Shown piece by piece: positions 32,222-44,440 of a DNA stretch of 64,000 nucleotides. The notes under the pieces were generated by a model. The model saw only the letters and a list, made by a program, of their open reading frames with translations, made no database searches and was not told the origin of the DNA. Position numbers and translations under genes: made by a program. How positions within the stretch are numbered: the stretch's first letter is position 1; each line of letters opens with the position of its first letter. The stretch lies in NCBI RefSeq assembly GCF_050003625.1, contig NC_134398.1:196919700-196983699 (forward strand). Direction: 5' to 3'. This DNA comes from Haematobia irritans. Lineage: Eukaryota > Arthropoda > Insecta > Diptera > Muscidae.

Positions 32222-35159
32222 ATGATTATCGAATTGTATAAATGTTCTTTATTATTTTTTTTCTTTATGAATACTAGTTCAAATAAATATTTTAAATCAT
32301 TTCACTCTTTAAATTCTCACTTGAAATCTTTGAAGAAAAATTTGTTTAGCATAATGTCAATAAATATTAGAAGCATTTCATCTATGAACAAATTTAATCA
32401 ACTTAAAAATTTAATAGTAAAATTTTCAAAACTTCCAAGCCTTATATGTATTCAGGAAACGTGGTTTCAAAGTAATTTAACGGATTTATATAACATTCCC
32501 GGATATAATTCTGTTCATAGCTGTAGGAAAGATGGATATGGTGGCACTTCTATTTACTTACGAAATGATATTCTGTATTCTGTTGAAGTGAATGACAAAG
32601 TGAATTATATTGATTCAGTTACAGTAACCTTAGAAAACCGGCGAAGTGATGGAAGGTTTATTAAGGTTATATCTTTTTACAGATCACCAAAGTGTAATAT
32701 AACCGATTTTTGCAACTTTTTGGACAAGTGCTTTGACAAGTTCGGTCATATGCCTTGTATTTTTATGGGGGACGCAAATATAGATATTCTAAGGAATTCT
32801 GATGTTGTGCAAACTTTGTTTAACAGTTTGGATTGTTATGACTTTAGAAGCTGTCATAGTTTGGTAACAAGACCGAGAAGCAGAACGTCTATAGATCATG
32901 TATATAGCAATTTGCGTAACCAATTGCTTGTTGATGTCCTGGAATGTGACCTAAGTGATCACAATATAGTTTATTGTAGTATAGAATCCAATGATCGGTA
33001 TCAGGATACTGTTGAGAGGATACGAAGCATTTGTGATTATGAGCGATTGAAGAATTATGTTGAAAAAAATATTAGTTTAGAGAATTTGGATGGGAATCCA
33101 TCAAACGATGTAGCGTATATTTTATCGAATATTTCATCTGCAGTTGCTTGTAGTACAACGACAATAACGCGCAGGAAGTTATTGAAGGAGGACATAGCGC
33201 CATGGATAAATGGGAATTTGCATGCATTAATTAATTATAAGAATAAGTTACTTAAACTACGTAGGAAGAATAAACACAACGTTGATGAAACTTTGAAGAG
33301 GATAAGTAGGGTAATTAAAATAGCAATGAAGAATTCGATGAGTTCTACTACAATAACTTGAATGAGATAAAGTGTAATCCACGGAAATGCTGGAATTTTT
33401 TGAATCGCATCGTTGGGAGACATGTTAGATCTGGACTTGAGTTGAAAGATGTCAATGGTGATTTCATTATGTCCGACTATCAGAAAGCAACAAAATTAAA
33501 TAATTATTTTCTTGAGTCGATTGAAACCATAAGGAACCAGATAGAATGGAATGCATATGAGGATTGCAACTCTTTAAGAACATTGTATATACATACAAAT
33601 CAGCTCTTTTTTAATGCTGTGTCAACTGAGGAAGTACGTGATATAATTGTGCGGTTAGATGTTTCAAAATCTCCTGGTAGCGATGGAGTATCTCCAAGAA
33701 TTTTACAATACTGTGTTGAAAAAGTGGCTCCATTTTTACGTAGAATTTTTAATGATATGATAATTACATCAATATACCCAGACCCTTTAAAGGTACATGA
33801 GATTGTGCCTATTCCAAAGGGAATCAATGCAAGCTCCTTGGAGAAGTATAGACCCATAGCGCTGTTATCTATTGTAGATAAAATTTTTGAGAAACTTTTA
33901 GAGAAGCAAATTTGTGCATATTTGACTGGTGAAAATTTGTTATATGACAATCAGTACGGATTTCAGAAAGGTTGTGGGACGGCTGAGGCGGTTGCAAATG
34001 TTTTTAATTGCATATGTGACGGACTAGATCGAGGGTTTTCGGGAGTTGGCGGCGTTTTTTATGATTTCTACAAAGCCTTTGATTTGGTAGATCACGACAT
34101 TTTATGTAAGAAACTGTATTTTTACGGGATCAGACAGAATGAGCTTAAGTTACTCAGAAGTTTTTTGGATAATCGTAGGCAATATGTGCGAATAGATGGA
34201 TCTAAAAGTTCGACAGGGAATGTGACCTGTGGTGTTCCGCAGGGTAGTGTTTTAGGTCCTTTACTGTTCAAGATTTATGTGAATGATATGAACAATTTAC
34301 AACTTAGAGGAAGACTTTTTATGTATGCAGACGATATTTGTATATTTTACCCATATAATGAGAACAGAGTACTAACGATCGACATCGAGCATGATGCTGC
34401 AAAGATATTTGAGTATGCAAGACTAAATAGATTGGTTCTAAATGCGAATAAGACAACATTTATAAAATTCAGGCCCCATTACAATCACAGCGCTCCACGA
34501 AGTGAGGTTTTTATTAATGGTCATACAATAACTGAAAGTGACTATGTGAAATATCTAGGTATCTTTCTGCAGGGCAATTTGAATTGGAACATCCATATTG
34601 ACTACTTAAAATCCAAAATTGCACCCGCAATTGGTATACTCTATAAGATGAGGAATAAACTTACGATTGAATGCAAGAGCATGATTTTTCAATCGTTGAT
34701 TCAGAGTCATCTCAATTATCTACCGCTAGTGTATGGTTACTGGAAATCTTCCGACATGAAGTCCTCCAAATTTTGCAAAACAAGGCCCTAAAATCAGTAT
34801 TTAATTTATCCGCATTGTATCCCACACTTTCATTATACAAAGATGTAGCAAGGCGAGTTTTACCCGTATATGGCTTGCATAAAAAACAGTTGCTTATGTA
34901 TGTGTATAAAAGTATTCACAATATTGGGCATCATACCATCAGATTCCGAAGGCATCAACATGGATTTAATACTAGGAACATTCATAATTTGTCCACTGTC
35001 AGGTGTCGTTTGGAAACTACAAAAGAACGTGTTGAGTACATAGGGAGTGTTGAATTCAATAAATTATCATTGCAAATACGAGAATCAGAATCAATTGGTG
35101 AATTTAAAAGGAAACTACTTGAATATCTATTTCAGAATATTGAAATGCTCTTAATATAA
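32222..35159 (+). pseudogene. Retrotransposon ORF2, AP-type endonuclease and reverse transcriptase, two frameshifts
   Basis: Endonuclease part 32222-33361: SINIRSI, CIQETWF (metal-binding Glu), DGYGGTSIYLR, FYRSPK, FMGDANID, TSIDHVYS and LSDHNIVYC are the expected APE motifs in order. A shift of register near 33330 (before LNEIKCNPRKCWNFLNR) leads into the reverse transcriptase 33358-34791: SKSPGSDGVSP, YRPIALLS, FQKGCGTAEAV, DFYKAFDLVDHDIL, GVPQGSVLGPLLF and the catalytic MYADDICIF, then the thumb YLGIFLQGNLNW. A second shift near 34755 moves to the frame ending at 35159 (LQILQNKALKSVFNLS and onward). The enzyme nicks target DNA and primes cDNA synthesis; this copy is dead but has few lesions, so it is not ancient. 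Confidence 0.92.
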
Positions 35160-35355
35160 AAACTATAAGAAACTATCATATTTTTTTCCTTTTGTAATTA
35201 ATTAATAAATTAAATACGTATATTAATTGTAAATACATCATATTTGTAAAATTTGCCAGCTAGCCTCTATAATGCCCTAGCGGCGCTGAGGCATTAGTAT
35301 ATAATGTATATAACTCTCTTTTGTAAATAAAATAATAAAAAAAAAATAAAAAAAG

Positions 35356-36900
35356 CTAAGATTGAAAACACACTAAAGGTGCGTTTAAGGATGATCATAA
35401 ATGAGAAACGAAAACGTTGAAGCTCTCTTTACAGGAGCTTGGTGTAAATTGCCACTAAAGAACATATCACAGGACTGGTACTAAATATAAGGACAAATCG
35501 ACTTTATTGAACAGTTTATCGACTTTTGGACATGAACAAAAAAAAAACTTTATATGAGAGAAATGCGTCTTCTTTGCTAAGCATAACTCTCATTCGTATT
35601 TTAAAGACATGAAATCTATGGCCCCAAGACAATATTTTGTGTTTTTCAGTGTGTGTCGAGCTGAAAAATTTTCAATTCATACTTATTTCCTAAAAAAAAA
35701 TTAATTTCACTACTCAAATATTCTTAAAAGTATTTTTTTCTAAATTTTGTTTGAGGTCATTTGTGTTGTTATAATTTTCCCCTTTAATATGATTTCCTAA
35801 AATTGCAAAGTACTATACGTTTCACTTTAAAAAGCCTCAGAAGTTTTAGAAAAATTCGGAAATTTATAATATAACAAGCAATACCCTCCGAAGTACAATC
35901 ATCTTGTAATCTATTACCTCGATCAAGAGCATTGTTATAAAATTGTATATATAGGTGGTGTGTGTGTGATTCTTTCACACTTTCGCCTCTCTCTCTCTCT
36001 TTCCATCTCACTTGCATATAGAGCTTGGCTAAATATGACTTGCTCCATATTGGTACTTTATTGCTTTTCACTACACCGACCGAAAGCAACGGGAGCTTGC
36101 AATACAAGGAAAATTTCTACATATAACTTTTGATGGCAGTAGGAGAGACGCCGGAATAAGTATACAGGAAACGGAAAACTTTTACTTTTTAGGTCAGTTT
36201 GGTTTTGTTGTTTTCGCATGCTCCTGCTAACATAGATACTAGAATTCATAACCATTGCCACAATACAAGATGTTTTCTGAGGTATGAGTATAATTACCTC
36301 ATAGACATCCTCGAACGTGTTCTAATTTGGTTTCTCCTGGATTTTGTTGTTCTGTATAAGTTAGTAGACATTTTCGAAATACTTTTGTGTCATGATTATG
36401 TGTGTTTTGTGGATGAGATGAGATTTCACTTATGTATGTAAAATCTGGCCAACAACAAACACTTTGGTATAAAAAGTAATTTCATAGAAAATAAAAATTT
36501 GTTTTTTTTTTTACTTTACAACTTTAAGGTATGGTGAGAAAGGTCAGACTGGTTTAAACCTTTGATGGGTTGTACGGTTTCCCTGATGTTATGTGAGATT
36601 ACAACATATTACTTCCTGTTGGAAAATTCATATCACCATCTTAGATATGTGTGTAGTAAAAGACTAAACTTTGCCTTATAGGCACATTACCTTTGTATTG
36701 TAACAGAATTATTTTTATGGGGTTTTTCATACGAAATGTAAAGAAATTTCGGTAAAAATTTAATGGAAAAACTCTGTAAAATTTCTATTACAAAATTTCT
36801 AGGTTAATCGAGAAGAAATGTCTCGAATTACCACATGTTTATTTGGGTTTGAAAATAGAAATCAATTCTATAAATATGTCATTGGAAAAGGAGAATATAA
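35356..36900. other. Unique AT-rich DNA
   Basis: No gene recognised. A (CT)n tract lies at 35984-36003 and a run of T near 36500. 35440-35485 loosely resembles 43880-43935 (shared ATATCACAGGACTGGTAC-type phrase). Confidence 0.5.
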
Positions 36901-36904
36901 ATCA

Positions 36905-37260
36905 AATATATACGCACTTAAGTTTGGCCGGGCTGAATCTTAAATATACAGCAAAAGGAGTGTCGTCATAAAAAGTAGTGAAATTGTTATTTTTGGACCC
37001 GGAAGTGATGCAAAATTGACGCAGAAAAGATGAATTTAACATGAGATTGTCATAGCATATATGTTCACCATCTCAGCAGCCGTTGTACTAAATTTGCATA
37101 ACTTCTTAACGTGTGACCCGAATTCAGTGTTTTGGTTTTGAATTAATTTTTGTTTTGATATTTGACCTAATAAACGATATTTGCAATTTTGATATTTGTT
37201 TCATATAAGCATTCTAAAGCTTATATTAAACGTTTGACATAAAATATTTTCGCAATTTGT
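36905..37260 (+). repeat. Dispersed repeat C, copy 1
   Basis: 36990-37260 matches 49395-49722 in the same orientation: GGACCCGGAAGTGATGCAAA, the ATTGACGCAGAA phrase, GATGAATTTAACATG, AGCAGCCGTTG, GATTTGACC-like and TTTGACATAAAATATTTTC. Preceded by a short HINE-like hairpin phrase (AAGTTTGGCCGGGCTGAAT, 36921). Class unknown. Confidence 0.6.
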
Positions 37261-37261
37261 A

Positions 37262-37935
37262 TAGCCTGCACCACACTGTGGAACAGGGTATTATAAGTTA
37301 GTGCATTTGTTTGCAACACCCAGAAGGAGACGAGATAGACATATGGTGTCTTTGGCAATAATGCTCAGGGTTGGTCCCTGAGTCGATCTAGCCATGTCCG
37401 TCTGTCCGTCTATCCGTCCGTCCGTCCGTCTGTCTGTGAACACATTTTTGTGATCAAAGTCTAGGTCGCAGTTTTGTCCAATCGACTTCAAATTTGGCAC
37501 AAATTTATTTTTTGGGTCAGAATAGAACCCTATTGATTTTGAAAGAAATCGGTTCAGATTTAGATACAGCTTCGATATAAACCTTTCGCCCGATATGCAC
37601 TTATATAGCTCCAGAAGCCAGAGTTTTAACGTAATTTGCATGAAATTTTACACTAGGAGTACAATTACAATTAAGAGTGTAGTCAAAAGCTATATGGCCG
37701 ACTCGTTTCATGTAAATTGTATTTTAAAGAGCAAGCTTGAATGATTATTTTTTATGTGATACCAAAACAGATCGAATAAAATCAAATTATCCAGTTTCTG
37801 AGATACGATGAAATCAAAAATTGGTTCAGAATTAAATGTTTCGGCTATGCATTAGACTACTTAAATTTAAATTCTATACATTTTGTAGAACTCTGACAAA
37901 TTTTGCCTAGATCTGGTCAGATTTAAATATATGTA
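37262..37935 (+). mobile_element. HINE-2 copy split from its end by a mariner
   Basis: 5' module 37262-37480 (CCACACTGTGGAACAGGGTA, GAGTCGATCTAGCCATGTCC, GTCY repeat), one array unit to about 37690, a unique-looking stretch, then the 3' module fragment 37850-37935 (GATCTGGTCAGATTTAAATA) at whose TA the mariner inserted. Confidence 0.75.
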
Positions 37936-38526
37936 CGAGGGCGGTTTGGAAACTTCTTAGCCTATCAATGAAAGAGAATAGTTAGTTTTTCAAAAATATT
38001 TTTATCAATATAATTTCCTGAAAATTTAATACACTTAGTCCAACGATTTTCTAGCAATTCTATCCCTTGATTAAAATAGTTTTCCTCAAGGTCTTCAAAA
38101 TAGTAGTTTACAACTGTAATTGCATCTTCAGTTGAGGTAAAAAGCTTGCCAGCAAGGATTATTTTTTATATTTTGGAACAAGTAAAAGTCACTGGGAGCT
38201 AAATCAGGAGAATAAGGTGGGTGGTCAAGTAACTCATACTTTAATTCGTTGATTTTAGCCATTGTTAAAATACCCTTGTGCGCTGGTGCATTGTCTTGAT
38301 GAGAAATTATTTTTTGTGTTGTAAGGCAGGACGTTTTTCTCGAATTTGTACATTTAATTGATCCAAAAGTTTGCAATAGTACCAGCCGATTGAATTGTTT
38401 TTGCCTTCTTTGGGGGCACTTCCTCCAGCTTCAGTCCATTGTTTGGATTGTTCTTTTGTCTCTGGAGTGTAGTGGAGGATCCACGTCTCATCAGCAGTTA
38501 TAAAACGACGCTAAAAATCCATTTTA

Positions 38527-40081
38527 TTATACCCTCCACCATAGGATGGAGGTATATTAACTTTGCCATTCCGTTTGTAACACATCGAAATATTGTTCTA
38601 AAACCCCATAAAGTATATATAATATATATATACTTTATGGGGTTTTAGAACAATATTCTGGGTCATGGTGAAATTCTGAGTCGATCTGAGCATGTCCGTC
38701 CGTCCGTCTGTTGAAATCACGCTAACTTCCGAACGAAACAAGCTATCGACTTGAAACTTGGCACAAGTAGTTGTTATTGATGTAGGTCGGACGGTATTGC
38801 AAATGGATCGTATCAGTTCACTTTTACGTATAGCCCCCATATAAACGGACCCCCAAATTTGGCTTGCGATTGCTCTAAGAGAAGCAAATTTCATCCGATC
38901 CGGCTGAAATTTGGCACATGGTGTTAGTATATGGTCTCTAATAATCATGCAAAAATTGGTCCATATCGGTCCATAATTACATATAGCCCCCATATAAACC
39001 GATCCCCCGATTTGGCTTGCGGGACCTCTAAGAGAAGCAAATTTCATCCGATCCGGCTGAAATTTGGTACATGATGTTGGTATGTGTTTTCTAATGACCA
39101 TGCAAAAATTGGTCCACATCGGCCCATAATTATATATAGCCCCCATATAAACCGATCCCCAGATTTGACCTCCGGGGCCTCTTAGAGGAGCAAAACTCAT
39201 CCGATCCGATTGAAATTTGGTACGTGGTGTTAGAATGTGGTCTCTAACAAACACGCAAGTATTGGTCCATATCGGTCCATAATTATGTATAGCCCCCATA
39301 TAAACCGTTCCCAGATTTGATCTCCGGAGCGTCTTGGAGGAAAATAAATTCATCCGTTCCGGTTGAAATTTGCAACGTGGTGTTAGTATAAGGCCGCTAA
39401 TAACCATGCCAAAATTGGTCCATATCGGTATATAGTTATATATAGCCGATCCCCAATCACACAAAAATTGGTCCATATCGGTTCATAATCATGGTTGCCA
39501 CTCGAGCCAAAAATAATCTACCAAAATTTTATTTTTATAGAAAACATTGTCAAAATGTTATTTCTATAGAAAATTTTGTCAAAATTTTTTTCTATAGAAA
39601 ATTTTGTCAAAATTTTATTTCTATAGAAAATTTTGTCAAAATTGTATTTCTATAGAAAATTTTGTCAAAATTTTATTTCTATAGAAAATTTTATCAAAAT
39701 TTTATTTCTACAGAAAATTTTGTCAAAATTTTATTTCTATAGAAAATTTTTTCAAAATTTTATTTCTAAAGAAAATTTTGTCAAAATTTTATTTCTATAG
39801 TAAATCTTTTCCAAATTTTAATTAATTTCTATAGAAACTTTGAACTTAATTATATACGTATTTAATCGGCATTTTTTAGTTTAATATATACCAAGTATGG
39901 ACTATGTGGTATATATTACGGTGTTAGGAAGTTTTAAGATACCTTGCCATTGGCAAGTGTTACCGCAACCCAAGTAATTCGATTGTGGATGACAGTCTTC
40001 AGTAGAAGTTTCTACGCATTCCATGGTGGAGGGTACATAAGTTTCGGCCTGGCCGAACTTACGGCCGTATATACTTGTTTC
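38527..40081 (+). mobile_element. HINE-1, full-length copy inside the mariner
   Basis: 5' module from ATACCCTCCACCATAGGATG, GTCY block 38695-38710, 153-bp array 38830-39465, 29-bp array 39520-39840 and a 3' module ending GGCCGTATATACTTG at about 40078. The flanks (CCATTTTATT before, TTTCGCTTAAAAC after) rejoin to mariner coding sequence with only T residues in question, so insertion was between T residues without a longer duplication. Confidence 0.9.
38589..38657. repeat. 69-bp perfect-arm palindrome inside HINE-1
   Basis: AATATTGTTCTAAAACCCCA followed by TAAAGTATATATA is repeated in inverse directly afterwards, ending at TTTTAGAACAATATT. Arms are about 33 bp with almost no loop. Other HINE-1 copies have only the left arm, then TTCTGGGTC, so the right arm is an inverted duplication of it. 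Confidence 0.92.
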
Positions 40082-40489
40082 GCTTAAAACGATCCAAACA
40101 ACCTTGAGAAATGTTCATTCGTCATCGATCATTTAATGCCATATCATGCACTTTGGATACAATTTCTGTTGTTGTTGCTGTTTTTGGACGTCCACTACGT
40201 GGTTCATCTTCAATGCTTGTACGACCACGTTTAAATTCAGCAACCCAATTTTTTACTATTGCATATGAAGGAGCACTTTCACCTAACACATTCACCATAT
40301 CATTAGGAATTTCTTGTCCCGATAAACCATTTTTATGTAACACCTGTTTCTATATGAAGGAGTTGCCAGATCGAAACAAATTTTAACATGCGTTCATAAC
40401 AGAGATGGAAGTTTTCAAAACACTTCACTTTTTCTGTTTATAGCACGCTTTTTGTGCTAGGCTAAGAAGATTCCGAACTGCCCTCTTAT

Positions 40490-41265
40490 GTGGGCGATAC
40501 CAAAATATGGACCTATGTTATACACAACATCTTCGGAAAAATTATGTGTGAACTAAAAATACCTCTAGATTTCCAATTTCAGAGAAATCGGATAAAAATG
40601 TAGGTGTCCAGAAGCTCAAGAAGAATCGGGAGATCGGGGTATAATGGGTCTATACCGAAACATAGATACATACCCTACTCGGTACACTTATTTATGAACC
40701 GAAAATAACTCCAGATTTCCAATTTCAGGCAAAACGAATAAAATATCAAATGTCTAGACGCCTAAAAAGTCTAATTGAGAGATCTGTCTATATGGGGACT
40801 ATACCAAAATATAGACACAATATTCGACTTACTGCGGAACTTAAATACCTCTAGGTTTCCAACTTAAATCGGATAAAAATTGCGTTGTCTAGAATTCCAA
40901 GTAGTCAAATCGAATAATAAGTGCGATGTCTAAATGGTCAAGAGATCGCTTAGGAAGTCAAGTCAGGAGATCCGGTTAAATTGCGGCTTTACTGAAACAT
41001 AGACCTATACATACCATATTCGTCATACTAATTTATAAACCCAAAATAACTCTAGATTTCCAAGTTCAGGCAAATGGAATAAAAATCCGGATGTCTAGTC
41101 GCTTAGCAAGTCAAATCGAGAGATTGGTCTATATGAGGGCTATACCAAATTATGGACTCGGCTTACTGTGGACCTAAAATACCTCTAGATTTCCAATTTC
41201 AGGGAAATCGGATAAAAATTACGGGCTATAACAAAACGTTTACCGAATCACACCATATTCGCCAC
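40490..41265 (+). repeat. Degenerate array D with about 140-bp units
   Basis: The phrase ACCTCTAGATTTCCAATTTC (or AACTC variant) starts near 40561, 40707, 40847, 41048 and 41181, giving steps of 146, 140, 201 and 133. Units also share CATATTCG, TTTATGAACC and AATCGGATAAAAAT. It looks like another HINE-type array, but no ends were identified. Confidence 0.65.
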
Positions 41266-42055
41266 ACTTATTTATGCACCAAAATATTTTCTAAGATGAA
41301 AGAAATGTATTTCCTCATCTTGCAATGTTTCCCAAAGGCTATGTTGTTAAGATCAATTTCGGTATTTACAAACATCTGCCCACCAGTATCAGGTCATGTT
41401 GTTTGTGGGTATGGGTGTTGTCAATGGTATGAATGGTAGATACTATAACTAATATATTTTTATTTGTGGTTTCCTTTAAATGTTAAGGTCTTCTCTGTTC
41501 CTGAGGTTTGCTATTAGATTTTCTCCAGAGAGTTTTTAATTTGCCTACACTTGTTAGTGTTGCAGTTGCTTTTGTCTAACATCAGGTAATAAAAAATTCT
41601 TCTTTTGCAAAGATCCAAATGGTAAAGTTTGCACGCAATAAGAACTTGAATAAACAAGAATATATTATTATGTTGATTTTGTTTTTCTAAAAACATTTCT
41701 TTGGAAACTAAATTTTCCTAAAACGGAAAATGAGAAAAAAATGTAATGAGAAATTACAATGTTCTGGAAATTTTTTAATTACAAAATGGTTCAAACTTGG
41801 GTAGTCTCATAGATAAACTTTACCATATATATTTACAAAAATTTAGTATTGGCAAACAATTCTATAGCAATGGTTCAGTTTATATATAGAAATAGAAACA
41901 GGGTGGTATTCAGACACCATAAACATACAGTGGGATGCAGTTGATAATGGATATTTATTTTAAATGTATAAGATCCAGCGAATAAATGTTTCTATCACCA
42001 GAATAATAACATATTTTGATTATGATATGGTGATGAGCACTATTATTTATTAGCA
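41266..42055. other. Unique AT-rich DNA
   Basis: Nothing recognised apart from A- and T-rich tracts. Confidence 0.5.
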
Positions 42056-42059
42056 TATT

Positions 42060-42966
42060 ATTGTTGTTACATTTTGAAATTTGGTTGAAATTTGGTACGT
42101 GGTATTAGTATATGTTAGTATGGTCTCTAATGACCATGCAAAAATCCACATCGGTGCATAATTATATATAAACCCATATAAACCGATCACCAGATTTGAC
42201 CTCCGGAGCCTCTTGGAAGACCAAAATTCATCTGATTCAGTTGATATTTGGTACGTGGTGTTAGTATATGGCCTCAAACACCCAATCAAAAATTGGTCGA
42301 TATCGGTCCATAATTATGTATAGCCCCCATATAAACCGATCCCCAGATTTGACCTCCGGTGCCTTTTGGAGAAGCAAAGTTTGGTTGAAATTTGGTACGT
42401 GGTGGTAGTATATGATATTTAACAACCATGCCAAAGTGGTCCATAACAGTCCATAATCATATATAGCCCCCATATAAACCGATCCCGAGATTTGGTTTTT
42501 GAGCCTCTTGGAGCAGCAAATTTCATCCGAGTCAGATGAAATTTGGTACATTGTGCTAGTATATGACCGTTAACAACCATGCCTAAGTAGGTCCATATCG
42601 GTCTATAGTTATATATAGCCCTCAGATAAATCGATCCCCAATCACACAAAAATTGGTCCATATCAAGTTCATAATTGTATATAGCCCCCATATAAGAGAT
42701 CCACATATTTAAATTGTGGCCCCCTACGTACCGTGCAAATGTCCATATCGATTCGTAATTATTTGTAGACTTACCTACACATACCTTTTTTGTATAATAT
42801 ATACCACGTATGGGCGAACTCACAGTTTAGAAAACGATTTAAAATACCACAACCCAAGTAATTCGATTGTGGATGACAGTCTTTCGTAGAAGTTTCTACG
42901 CTACCCATGGTGGAGGGTACATAAGTTTCGGCCTGGCCAAACTTACGGCCATATATACTTGTTTTT
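42060..42966 (+). mobile_element. HINE-1 copy lacking the 5' module
   Basis: Begins within the 153-bp array (GAAATTTGGTACGTGGTATT), four to five units to 42660, then the 3' module ending CATGGTGGAGGGTACATAAG and GGCCATATATACTTGTTTT. No 29-bp array. Confidence 0.8.
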
Positions 42967-43375
42967 ATCAGTAATTTTGTTACACTTTTATTTTCTTATT
43001 ACCTAAATTTTATAAATTGAAAAACTTCTTCGCTTAAATCGGGGTTGGGTCGGTTGTCACCATAACAGAACGCCTCAGCCACAAACGCCGTTGAACAAAA
43101 TGCATCAAAACGTCTAAATATTCAAATGTTTGTTATATGAACCTAATATGACACCAAGGCATGACATTCTAACAACTTCCTGCGATATTCTTTATTATTA
43201 TGAATAATAAAATATAGAACGCTGGTTCATATCTCATCAGCGGCAATTTTTTGTTGTATAAATATATTTTTTCCATTACAAATCAACAAAAAATTAAAAA
43301 TTATCGCATTTTGCAAAACCGTCTCAAAAAAACTTCCATGGAAGTGGAAAAGTCAAACGGCACATGTTCAGATCC
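42967..43375. other. Unique AT-rich DNA
   Basis: No repeat or gene recognised. Confidence 0.5.
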
Positions 43376-43830
43376 TAGGCTATATCGGACCACTTTATGG
43401 TTTAACCCCCATTTGAACGGACCCATAAATTTGATTTGCGGACCCTCTACGAGGGGTAAATTTCATTCGATCCGGTTGAAATTTGGTACATTGTGTTAGT
43501 CTATGGCCTCTAACAAAAACTGGTCCATATCGGACCATAATTATATATAGCCCCTATATAAACCGACCCCCAGATTTGACTTCTAGAGTCTCTAGTAGGG
43601 GCAAATTTCATCCGATTCGGTTGAAATTTGACACGTGGTGTTAATCTTTGGCCTCTAACAATCGAGCATATTTATATATAGCCCCCATATAAACCGATTT
43701 CCAGATTTGATTTCCGGAGCCTTTTAGAGGTGTAAATTTCATCCGATCCCATGGTGATGGGTACATAAGATTCGGTGATGGGTACATAAGATTCGGCCTG
43801 ACCGAATTTAAGGCCGCAGATACTTGTTTT
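43376..43830 (+). mobile_element. HINE-1 fragment with shortened 3' module
   Basis: About two and a half array units followed directly by a 3' terminus in which GGTGATGGGTACATAAGATT is present twice in tandem, then the GGCCTGACCGAATTTAAGGCC hairpin region and ACTTGTTTT. Most of the usual 230-bp 3' module is missing. Confidence 0.75.
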
Positions 43831-44440
43831 GTCTAATTTATAACCCGTAAGTTACTTAAATTACTAGTAGAAGCCCTATGGAAAATTGGTGCAAATTGTC
43901 ACTGACGGACTTATCACAGAACTGGTACCTGTGATCCACTTAGTTGCAATTTTTTGATATTAAAATCTTAGAACCATTAAGATTTTAATATCAAGCATTT
44001 TCACATTTAGTGAAATAAAATCATCATAATAACCTATTGTTCGACATATTTTAAAAGTTTTTTTTGTTTTTTTTTTTTTGTTTTTTAATTTCGGGTTCGA
44101 TTGGGATGTCCAAATTGAAACAGATTTCTAAGAGTTTCTCCGAAACTGGTTCCTGAGGACCTGTCTATGGGGTGCTCCTGCTAAATTGTCCCAGGACGTG
44201 TCCTTTGGGATGAGTCCAAGACGCGTCCTAAAATGTAAATTTACCCCGTCAATGACAAACCCATGTTAAAGTGACCGGTCCCTTCCATACGTTCTGACCA
44301 CAACTGGGACTGGTCCATATACACCAGGGACTAGTCCTATACCGGTCCTGTGGTTCAACCATTTCCCGTAGGGAGTGTCTACAAAATCCGTGGTGGATGG
44401 TACATAAGATTCAGCCTTTGGGCCGTATAAACTTGTTAAT
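43831..44440. other. Mixed sequence with hairpin and HINE 3' scrap
   Basis: A 15-bp-arm hairpin lies at 43956-43992 and a poly-T tract at 44056-44090. 44235-44300 resembles 25100-25140 joined to 26496-26520 (AAATTTACCCCGTCAATGAC, GTGACCGGTCC). 44385-44440 is a HINE 3' terminus (GGTACATAAGATTCAGCC, ATAAACTTGTTAATT). Confidence 0.5.
43956..43992. repeat. Perfect hairpin, 15-bp arms and 7-bp loop
   Basis: GATATTAAAATCTTA, loop GAACCAT, then TAAGATTTTAATATC. AT-rich and outside any recognised element. Confidence 0.9.

Larger units (their letters stand above)
31257..35355 (+). mobile_element. Non-LTR retrotransposon (Jockey/CR1-type), inactivated
   Basis: A two-ORF element: ORF1 (31257-32218), then an ORF2 region with endonuclease and reverse transcriptase (32222-35159), then about 190 bp of 3' UTR ending in an A-rich AATAATAAA-type tail near 35355. 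ORF1 and ORF2 are separated by only three bases. At least three frameshifts make it non-functional. The true 5' end may lie upstream, possibly including the open frame at 30886-31185. No target duplication was found. Confidence 0.9.
37936..40486 (-). pseudogene. Fossil mariner (DD34D) split by a HINE-1 insertion
   Basis: Inverted ends of about 30 bp (left CGAGGGCGGTTTGGAAAC, right AGAGGGCAGTTCGGAAT in inverse) and TA flanks at 37934-37935 and 40487-40488. Read on the minus strand, 40440-40082 encodes the N-terminal helix-turn-helix (WVAEFKRGRTSIEDEPRSG), with a large gap, then the DRFKR phrase at the HINE junction. 38527-37950 encodes RRFITADETW (first catalytic Asp), an internal deletion, then SHQDNAPAHKG and PPYSPDLAPSDFYLF (second and third Asp, 34 residues between). 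Several stops and frameshifts. The codon string across the HINE insertion joins cleanly, FKR then NKMDF, which fixes the empty site. Confidence 0.9.

Noticed and set aside
38598..39476. A 292-codon frame on the minus strand
   Set aside because: It covers the HINE-1 array and 5' module inserted in the mariner and includes the palindrome; no protein domain.
40111..40386. A 91-codon plus-strand frame
   Set aside because: Antisense to the mariner helix-turn-helix region on the minus strand.
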